From NCBI RefSeq assembly GCF_000282535.1, contig NZ_AKJC01000077.1:1-46879 (forward strand): 46,879 bases of DNA. Direction: 5' to 3'. Position 1 is the stretch's first letter. Each line of letters begins with the position of its first letter. A program made the translations under genes and the position numbers. The stretch comes from Pseudomonas sp. GM84. Its GTDB lineage: Bacteria; Pseudomonadota; Gammaproteobacteria; Pseudomonadales; Pseudomonadaceae. Positions 40,648 to 46,879 of this stretch are shown piece by piece. The notes below the pieces were generated by a model. The model ran no database searches and had not been told where the DNA came from. It was given only the letters and a program-made list of their open reading frames with translations.

Positions 40648-41625
40648 ATGAGCCCAGCCGAACTTCACGCCGACAGCATCGTCATCGACGGCCTGATCAT
40701 CGCCAAATGGAACCGCGAACTGTTCGAGGACATGCGCAAGGGCGGGCTGACTGCGGCCAACTGCACGGTGTCGGTCTGGGAAGGCTTCAAGGCTACCGTC
40801 GACAACATCGCCGCCAGCCAGAAGCTGATCCGCGAGAACGGCGACCTGGTGATGCCGGTGCGCACCACCGCCGACATCCGCAAGGCCAAGGAACTGGGCA
40901 AGACCGGCATCCTCTTCGGCTTCCAGAACGCCCATGCCTTCGAAGACCAGATCGGCTACGTCGACGTGTTCAAGCAGCTGGGCGTGGGCATCGTGCAGAT
41001 GTGCTACAACACCCAGAACCTGGTCGGCACCGGCTGCTACGAGCGTGACGGCGGCCTGTCGGGCTTCGGCCGCGAGATCGTCGCCGAGATGAACCGCGTG
41101 GGCATCATGTGCGACCTGTCCCACGTCGGCTCCAAGACCTCCGAAGAAGTCATCCTCGAATCGAAGAAACCGGTGTGCTACTCCCACTGCCTGCCCTCGG
41201 GCCTGAAGGAGCACCCGCGCAACAAGTCGGACGAAGAACTGAAGTTCATCGCCGACCACGGCGGCTTCGTTGGCGTGACCATGTTCGCGCCGTTCCTGGC
41301 CAAGGGCATCGACTCGACCATCGACGACTACGCCGAAGCCATCGAGTACACCATGAACATCGTCGGTGAAGACGCCATCGGCATCGGCACCGACTTCACC
41401 CAGGGCCATGGCCAGGACTTCTTCGAATACCTGACCCACGACAAGGGCTACGCCCGTCGCCTGACCAACTTCGGCAAGATCATCAACCCGCTGGGCATTC
41501 GCACCGTCGGCGAGTTCCCCAACCTCACCGAAACCCTGCTCAAGCGCGGCCACTCCGAGCGTGTAGTGCGCAAGATCATGGGCGAGAACTGGGTCAACGT
41601 CCTCAAGGACGTCTGGGGCGAGTAA
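40648..41625 (+). CDS. Peptidase M19 (membrane dipeptidase) family protein of the betaine cluster
   Basis: The protein has 325 residues and the M19 TIM-barrel pattern: DLSHVG (His158), CYSH (His179) and HPRNKSDEE. Two usual metal sites are altered. The N-terminal His-x-Asp is Leu-Ile-Ile (DGLIIAKW, residues 14-21). The bridging Glu of the IEGGH motif is Gln92 (FQNAH). It therefore may not be an ordinary dipeptidase. It leads the operon with the DUF5943 gene, dgcA and dgcB. The true substrate is unknown. Confidence 0.85.
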   Translation: MSPAELHADSIVIDGLIIAKWNRELFEDMRKGGLTAANCTVSVWEGFKATVDNIAASQKLIRENGDLVMPVRTTADIRKAKELGKTGILFGFQNAHAFEDQIGYVDVFKQLGVGIVQMCYNTQNLVGTGCYERDGGLSGFGREIVAEMNRVGIMCDLSHVGSKTSEEVILESKKPVCYSHCLPSGLKEHPRNKSDEELKFIADHGGFVGVTMFAPFLAKGIDSTIDDYAEAIEYTMNIVGEDAIGIGTDFTQGHGQDFFEYLTHDKGYARRLTNFGKIINPLGIRTVGEFPNLTETLLKRGHSERVVRKIMGENWVNVLKDVWGE

Positions 41626-41702
41626 GCCGCTCTCCAAGCCTGATAGCCCCTGCCAGCAACGCCGGGGCACCCACATGAAAATTTTTATGGAGTTGAGTTT
41701 CC

Positions 41703-42233
41703 ATGGCCAAGATCGCCCCGCAATTGCCAATCGAAGTCGACAGCGAGACCGGTGTCTGGACCAGCGACGCCCTGCCGATGCTGTATGTGCCACGCCATTT
41801 CTTCGTCAACAACCACATCGGCATCGAGGAAGTGCTGGGCGCCGACGCCTACGCCGAGATCCTCTACAAGGCCGGCTACAAGTCGGCCTGGCACTGGTGC
41901 GAGAAAGAAGCCGAGTGCCACGGCCTTGAAGGTGTGGCGGTGTTCGAGCACTACATGAAGCGCCTGTCGCAACGTGGCTGGGGCCTGTTCGAGATCCAGG
42001 ACATCGACCTCGACAAGGGCACCTGCAGCGTCAAGCTCAAGCACTCGGCCTTCGTCTACGTGTATGGCAAGTGCGGGCGCAAGGTCGACTACATGTTCAC
42101 CGGCTGGTTCGCCGGTGCCATGGACCAGATTCTCGCTGCCCGCGGCAGCAAGATCCGCACCGTGGCCGAACAGGTCTATGGCGGGTCGGAAGAAGGCCAC
42201 GAAGATGGCCTGTTCGTTACAAAGCCGTTGTAA
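41703..42233 (+). CDS. DUF5943 / V4R-like protein
   Basis: The protein has 176 residues starting MAKIAPQLPIEVDSETGVWT. It has no signal peptide. Blocks such as GWGLFEIQDIDLDKGTCSVK and VDYMFTGWFAGAMDQIL fit DUF5943, a fold related to 4-vinyl reductase. It lies 15 bp ahead of dgcA and after the M19 gene. The place is kept in P. aeruginosa, where the function is unassigned. A helper of DgcAB is possible but not shown. Confidence 0.8.
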   Translation: MAKIAPQLPIEVDSETGVWTSDALPMLYVPRHFFVNNHIGIEEVLGADAYAEILYKAGYKSAWHWCEKEAECHGLEGVAVFEHYMKRLSQRGWGLFEIQDIDLDKGTCSVKLKHSAFVYVYGKCGRKVDYMFTGWFAGAMDQILAARGSKIRTVAEQVYGGSEEGHEDGLFVTKPL

Positions 42234-42248
42234 GCCGGAGAGAGCGTC

Positions 42249-44309
42249 ATGGCATTCGAAGCAATGTTCCAGCCGATCCAGATCGGCAAACTGACCATCC
42301 GCAACCGCGTGCTCAGCACCGCGCACGCCGAGGTCTACGCCACTGACGGCGGCATGACTACCGACCGCTATGTGAAGTATTACGAAGAGAAGGCCAAGGG
42401 CGGCATCGGCCTGGCGATCTGCGGCGGCTCGTCGGTGGTGGCCATCGACAGCCCGCAGGAGTGGTGGGCGTCGGTCAACCTGTCGACCGACCGCATCATC
42501 CCGCACTTCCAGAACCTGGCCGACGCCATGCACAAGCATGGCGCCAAGATCATGATCCAGATTACCCACATGGGCCGTCGCTCGCGCTGGGACGGCTTCA
42601 ACTGGCCGACCCTGATGTCGCCATCGGGTATCCGCGAACCGGTACACCGCGCCACCTGCAAGACCATCGAGGTGGAAGAGATCTGGCGCGTGATCGGCAA
42701 CTACGCGCAAGCCGCGCGCCGTGCCAAAGAAGGCGGCCTGGACGGCGTCGAGCTGTCGGCCGTGCACCAGCACATGATCGACCAGTTCTGGAGCCCACGG
42801 GTCAACAAGCGTACCGACGAATGGGGCGGCACCTTCGAGGGCCGCATGAAGTTCGGCCTGGAAGTGCTCAAGGCCGTGCGCGCCGAGGTCGGTGACGACT
42901 TCTGCGTGGGCATGCGCATCTGCGGTGACGAATTCCACCCCGATGGCCTCAGCCACGAGGACATGAAGCAGATCGCCGCCTACTACGACGCGACCGGCAT
43001 GATCGACTTCCTCGGCGTGGTCGGCTCGGGTTGCGACACCCACAACACCCTGGCCAACGTCATCCCCAACATGAGCTACCCGCCAGAGCCGTTCCTGCAC
43101 CTGGCGGCCGGCATCAAGGAAGTGGTCAAGGTCCCGGTGCTGCACGCGCAGAACATCAAGGACCCGAACCAGGCCACGCGCATCCTCGAAGGCGGCTACG
43201 TGGACATGGTCGGCATGACCCGCGCGCACATCGCCGACCCGCACCTGATCGCCAAGATCAAGATGGGCCAGGTCGACCAGATCAAGCAGTGCGTCGGTGC
43301 CAACTACTGCATCGACCGCCAGTACCAAGGCCTGGATGTGCTGTGCATCCAGAACGCCGCGACCTCCCGTGAATACATGGGCGTGCCGCACATCATCGAA
43401 AAGACCACCGGGGCCAAGCGCAAGGTGGTGGTGGTCGGGGCCGGCCCAGCCGGCATGGAGGCCGCACGTGTGGCCGCCGAACGTGGCCACGACGTGACCG
43501 TGTTCGAGAAGAAGGATCAGATCGGCGGGCAGATCACCATCGCCGCCAAGGCACCGCAGCGCGACCAGATCGCCGGCATCACCCGCTGGTACCAGCTGGA
43601 GTTCGCCCGCCTGAAAGTCGACCTGCGCCTGGGTACCGCCGCCGACGTGGCGACCATCCAGGACCTGCGCCCGGACATCATCGTGCTGGCGGTCGGTGGC
43701 CATCCGTTCGTCGAGCAGAACGAGCACTGGGGCGCTGAAGAAGGGCTGGTGGTGAGCAGCTGGGACGTACTCGACGGCAAGGTCGCACCGGGCAAGAACG
43801 TGCTGGTGTACGACACCATCTGCGAGTTCACCGGCATGTCGACCGCGGACTTCCTGGCAGACAAGGGCAGCCAGGTCGAGATCGTCACCGACGACATCAA
43901 GCCGGGCGTGGCGATGGGCGGCACGACCTTCCCGACCTACTACCGCAGCATGTACCCGAAAGAAGTGATCATGACCGGCGACATGATGCTGGAGAAGGTC
44001 TACCGCGAGGGCGACAAGCTGGTGGCGGTGCTCGAGAACGAGTACACCGGCGCCAAGGAAGAACGCGTGGTCGACCAGGTCGTGGTGGAGAACGGCGTGC
44101 GTCCTGACGAGCAGCTGTACTACGCGTTGAAGGACGGTTCGCGCAACAAGGGCCAGATCGACGTGGAGGCGCTGTTCGCCATCAAGCCGCAGCCGATCCT
44201 CAGCCAGCCGGGCGAGGGCTACCTGCTGTACCGCATCGGCGACTGCGTGGCCCAGCGCAACGTGCATGCGGCGATCTACGACGCCTTGCGCCTGTGCAAG
44301 GATTTCTGA
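42249..44309 (+). CDS. dgcA: Dimethylglycine catabolism flavoprotein
   Basis: The protein has 686 residues. Residues 1-370 form an old-yellow-enzyme FMN barrel (FQPIQIGKLTIRNRVLSTAH). Next comes a trimethylamine-dehydrogenase-type Fe-S segment, then a second flavin/nucleotide domain (KVVVVGAGPAGMEAARVAAE). In the Fe-S motif Cys348, Cys354 and Cys366 remain but the second cysteine is Ala351 (CVGANYC). The Cys for covalent FMN in trimethylamine dehydrogenase is also absent (TAHAEV). DgcA and DgcB demethylate dimethylglycine to sarcosine. It is in an operon with dgcB and the ETF gene. Confidence 0.92.
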   Translation: MAFEAMFQPIQIGKLTIRNRVLSTAHAEVYATDGGMTTDRYVKYYEEKAKGGIGLAICGGSSVVAIDSPQEWWASVNLSTDRIIPHFQNLADAMHKHGAKIMIQITHMGRRSRWDGFNWPTLMSPSGIREPVHRATCKTIEVEEIWRVIGNYAQAARRAKEGGLDGVELSAVHQHMIDQFWSPRVNKRTDEWGGTFEGRMKFGLEVLKAVRAEVGDDFCVGMRICGDEFHPDGLSHEDMKQIAAYYDATGMIDFLGVVGSGCDTHNTLANVIPNMSYPPEPFLHLAAGIKEVVKVPVLHAQNIKDPNQATRILEGGYVDMVGMTRAHIADPHLIAKIKMGQVDQIKQCVGANYCIDRQYQGLDVLCIQNAATSREYMGVPHIIEKTTGAKRKVVVVGAGPAGMEAARVAAERGHDVTVFEKKDQIGGQITIAAKAPQRDQIAGITRWYQLEFARLKVDLRLGTAADVATIQDLRPDIIVLAVGGHPFVEQNEHWGAEEGLVVSSWDVLDGKVAPGKNVLVYDTICEFTGMSTADFLADKGSQVEIVTDDIKPGVAMGGTTFPTYYRSMYPKEVIMTGDMMLEKVYREGDKLVAVLENEYTGAKEERVVDQVVVENGVRPDEQLYYALKDGSRNKGQIDVEALFAIKPQPILSQPGEGYLLYRIGDCVAQRNVHAAIYDALRLCKDF

Positions 44310-44351
44310 TCCAGCGGACATATACGCCGTAGACCCCTGTGGGAGCCTCCC

Positions 44352-46304
44352 ATGTTGAACACCCTTCTACCCATCCTGCTGTTCGCTGCCCTTGGCCTGG
44401 CGGTGCTCGGCGCCCTGCGCCGTGTGCGCATGTGGCGACGTGGCCGGCCATCGCAGGTCAATCTGCTCGGCGGCCTGCTGGCGATGCCGCGTCGCTACCT
44501 GGTGGACCTGCACCATGTGGTCGAGCGCGACAAGTACATGTCCAAGACCCACGTGGCCACCGCGGGCGGCTTCGTGCTGTCGGCCGTGCTGGCGATCCTG
44601 GTGCACGGCTTCGGCCTGCAGAGCAAGATCCTCGGCTACGCCTTGCTGGTGGCCACGGTCATCATGTTCACCGGTGCCATCTTCGTCTTCAAACGCCGCC
44701 TGAATCCGCCCTCGCGCCTGTCCAAGGGCCCGTGGATGCGCCTGCCGAAAAGCCTGCTGGTATTCGCGGCAAGCTTCTTCATCGCCACCTTGCCGGTCGC
44801 AGGCATCCTGCCGGCCAACACCGGTGGCTGGGTGATGGTCGCCGTGCTGGGCCTGGGCGTGCTGTGGGGCGTGTCGGAGCTGTTCTTCGGCATGACCTGG
44901 GGCGGTCCGATGAAACACGCCTTCGCCGGTGCCCTGCACCTGGCCTGGCACCGCCGCGCCGAACGCTTCGGCGGCGGCCGCTCCACCGGCCTCAAGCCGC
45001 TGGACCTGGAAGACCCGAACGCGCCGCTGGGTGTGGAAAAGCCGGTGGACTTCACCTGGAACCAGCTGCTCGGCTTCGATGCCTGCGTGCAGTGCGGCAA
45101 ATGTGAAGCCATGTGCCCGGCGTACGCCGCCGGCCAACCGCTGAACCCGAAAAAGCTCATCCAGGACATGGTCATCGGCCTGGCCGGTGGCACAGACGCG
45201 CAGTTCGCCGGCAGCCCCTACCCAGGCAAGCCGATCGGCGAGCACGGCGGCAGCCCGCACCAGCCGATCGTCAACGGCCTGGTCGACGCCGAGACGCTGT
45301 GGTCGTGCACCACCTGCCGCGCCTGCGTCGAGGAATGCCCGATGATGATCGAGCACGTCGATGCCATCGTCGACATGCGCCGCCACCTCACCCTGGAAAA
45401 GGGCGCGACCCCGAACAAGGGCGCCGAGGTGCTGGACAACCTGATCGCCACCGACAACCCGGGCGGCTTCGCCCCTGGCGGGCGGATGAACTGGGCCGCC
45501 GACCTCAACCTGCAACTGCTGTCGGAGGTGAAAACCACCGAGGTGCTGTTCTGGGTGGGCGACGGAGCCTTCGACATGCGCAACCAGCGCACCCTGCGTT
45601 CGTTCGTCAAAGTGCTCAAGGCCTCCGGCGTGGACTTCGCCGTGCTCGGCCTTGAAGAACGCGACAGTGGCGACGTGGCACGGCGCCTGGGCGATGAAGC
45701 GACCTTCCAGCAACTGGCCAAGCGCAATATCCAGACCCTGGCCAAGTACAAGTTCCAGCGCATCGTGACCTGCGACCCGCACAGCTTCCATGTGCTGAAG
45801 AACGAATACGGCGCCCTGGGCGGCAACTACGAGGTGCAGCACCACAGCACCTATATCGCCGAACTGATCGCGGCCAAGAAGCTCAACCTCGGCCAGCACA
45901 AGGGTGGCAGCGTCACCTACCACGACCCTTGCTACCTGGGCCGTTACAACGGCGAATACGAAGCCCCGCGCGAAGTGCTCAAGGCGTTGGGGATCGAAGT
46001 GCGCGAGATGCAGCGTTCGGGCTTCCGTTCCCGTTGCTGCGGCGGTGGCGGCGGTGCGCCGATCACCGACATCCCGGGCAAGCAACGTATTCCCGACATG
46101 CGCATGGACGACATCCGCGAAACCGAGGCCGAGCTGGTGGCCGTGGGCTGCCCGCAGTGCACAGCGATGCTCGAAGGCGTGGTCGAACCGCGCCCACAGA
46201 TCAAGGACCTCGCCGAGCTGGTCGCCGATGTGCTGATCGAAGAGGAAACCGCCGCGACCGCAAAGTCGCCAACGGTCAAACGTGAACCTGCGGAGGTGCA
46301 CTGA
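44352..46304 (+). CDS. dgcB: Membrane-bound Fe-S protein of dimethylglycine catabolism
   Basis: The protein has 650 residues. About five N-terminal membrane segments are followed by two 4Fe-4S motifs (CVQCGKCEAMCP and CTTCRACVEECP) and two CCG cysteine-rich domains (DPCYLGRYNG ... RCCGGGGGAP ... CPQC). The layout resembles HdrD/GlpC-type electron carriers, passing electrons from demethylation to the respiratory chain. GGGAG at 44341-44345 is the ribosome site and can partly pair with CTCCC just before the ATG. It overlaps the next gene by ATGA. Confidence 0.92.
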   Translation: MLNTLLPILLFAALGLAVLGALRRVRMWRRGRPSQVNLLGGLLAMPRRYLVDLHHVVERDKYMSKTHVATAGGFVLSAVLAILVHGFGLQSKILGYALLVATVIMFTGAIFVFKRRLNPPSRLSKGPWMRLPKSLLVFAASFFIATLPVAGILPANTGGWVMVAVLGLGVLWGVSELFFGMTWGGPMKHAFAGALHLAWHRRAERFGGGRSTGLKPLDLEDPNAPLGVEKPVDFTWNQLLGFDACVQCGKCEAMCPAYAAGQPLNPKKLIQDMVIGLAGGTDAQFAGSPYPGKPIGEHGGSPHQPIVNGLVDAETLWSCTTCRACVEECPMMIEHVDAIVDMRRHLTLEKGATPNKGAEVLDNLIATDNPGGFAPGGRMNWAADLNLQLLSEVKTTEVLFWVGDGAFDMRNQRTLRSFVKVLKASGVDFAVLGLEERDSGDVARRLGDEATFQQLAKRNIQTLAKYKFQRIVTCDPHSFHVLKNEYGALGGNYEVQHHSTYIAELIAAKKLNLGQHKGGSVTYHDPCYLGRYNGEYEAPREVLKALGIEVREMQRSGFRSRCCGGGGGAPITDIPGKQRIPDMRMDDIRETEAELVAVGCPQCTAMLEGVVEPRPQIKDLAELVADVLIEEETAATAKSPTVKREPAEVH

Positions 46305-46879
46305 TGAGCGACATCATCCGCCGCGACCCACGCGCCGAGTGGATCGCCCGTAACCGTCTGCATCCGCTGCATGCGGCGATGCAGACGCAACAAACCCGCT
46401 GGATGGGCCCCAACGGCCTGCTGCGCAAGAACCCGCATGCCATCGCCGCCGGTTTCATCGGCCCCAATGGCATCAAGCGTATCGACCGCAGCGGCGCCCA
46501 GCAGGGCACCGGGGTCGGTGGGCGGCGCAGTGCGGCTGCCGAAGTGCAATTGCCGCTGCACCAGGTGCCAGCGCCGGCGTTCTACATCGCCGTGGTGCCG
46601 GACATGGTCGGCGGCCGCCTGAGCAGCCACGACCGCGATCTGCTCGGCCTGGCCCACAGCCTGGCCGGCAGCGACGGCGCCGTGCTGGCCGTGGTGTTCG
46701 ACGAGCACAAGGAAAACAACTTTTCCACAGCCGGCGTCGACCGCTTGCTGGTCATCGAGGGCGAAGCCTTCGAAGGTTATGCACCGGAGCAACTTGTTCA
46801 GGGCCTGCGGGCTGTGGATAACCAGTTCACCCCGCGCCATTGGCTGTTACCCGACAGCCGCAGCGGCGGCGGCGAACTG
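46304..46879 (+). CDS. etfA: Electron transfer flavoprotein alpha-type subunit, 5' part only
   Basis: Only 192 residues are in the window; the C-terminal FAD domain lies beyond it. Residues about 1-85 form a basic, low-complexity extension (MSDIIRRDPRAEWIARNRLH). Then YIAVVPDMVGGRLSSHDRDL, LGLAHSLAG and AVVFDEHK match the ETF nucleotide-binding domain. It starts within the dgcB stop. The position after dgcB is that of the ETF alpha-type gene in P. aeruginosa, taking electrons from the demethylation enzymes. The name is given by position and partial sequence. Confidence 0.75.
   Translation, partial: MSDIIRRDPRAEWIARNRLHPLHAAMQTQQTRWMGPNGLLRKNPHAIAAGFIGPNGIKRIDRSGAQQGTGVGGRRSAAAEVQLPLHQVPAPAFYIAVVPDMVGGRLSSHDRDLLGLAHSLAGSDGAVLAVVFDEHKENNFSTAGVDRLLVIEGEAFEGYAPEQLVQGLRAVDNQFTPRHWLLPDSRSGGGEL

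Noticed and set aside
41685..44321. 878-codon minus-strand frame opposite dgcA
   Set aside because: It is an antisense shadow of dgcA and the DUF5943 gene, with Val/Ala/His-rich low-complexity translation and no domain.

Overview
The window looks like a chromosomal stretch of a Pseudomonas of the P. putida group. The support is high-GC coding bias, dense REP/REPIN hairpins of the two sequence types common in that group (about one per 4 kb), a hisBH-DUF2164-hisAF cluster, and a choline/carnitine/betaine catabolism cluster in the order known from pseudomonads (cbcVWX-sdaB-gbdR ... cdhBAC-caiX-cdhR ... dgcAB-etfA). Names rest on motifs and gene order read by eye; no database search was run.

Layout. 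1-4.6 kb: the 5' part of an FMN-binding glutamate-synthase-like gene, a receiver-less winged-helix regulator, a DUF3079 protein, and a class III ribonucleotide reductase locus. In that locus the glycyl-radical loop lies on its own 49-residue ORF between nrdD and the activase gene nrdG. ANR-type and NrdR-type sites sit upstream of nrdD. 4.6-9.2 kb: an AT-rich accessory island between two near-identical terminator copies, the right one belonging to tRNA-Thr. It holds a HEPN/DUF262 pair that looks like a defence or toxin module, two inverted pieces of a dead tyrosine integrase, about 700 bp of unrecognised DNA, and a DUF4160/DUF2442-HTH pair with a palindrome over its start. 9.2-12 kb: tRNA-Thr, a four-gene set (DUF2975 membrane protein, XRE regulator and two paralogous Cys-motif lipoproteins) with a palindromic operator, and a DUF6124/DUF3077 pair behind a strongly structured leader.

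12-31 kb is mostly core: a Methyltransf_32 protein, a basic-amino-acid ABC importer, a GabP-like permease, polyphosphate kinase 2, an orphan antitoxin with the stub of its toxin, tRNA-Phe, yggX-mutY-asmA, the his genes, and the choline/betaine importer cbcXWV.

31-46.9 kb forms one metabolic programme. CbcXWV and CaiX import choline, betaine and carnitine. CdhA, CdhC and CdhB turn carnitine into glycine betaine. DgcA/DgcB with an ETF demethylate dimethylglycine, and SdaB deaminates the serine formed from glycine. GbdR and CdhR are the AraC-type activators; gbdR has a good sigma-54 promoter. An M19-family protein in this cluster has lost most of its family's metal ligands. A candidate small RNA and a recurrent (G/A)ATGTCGC word lie in the intergenic regions.
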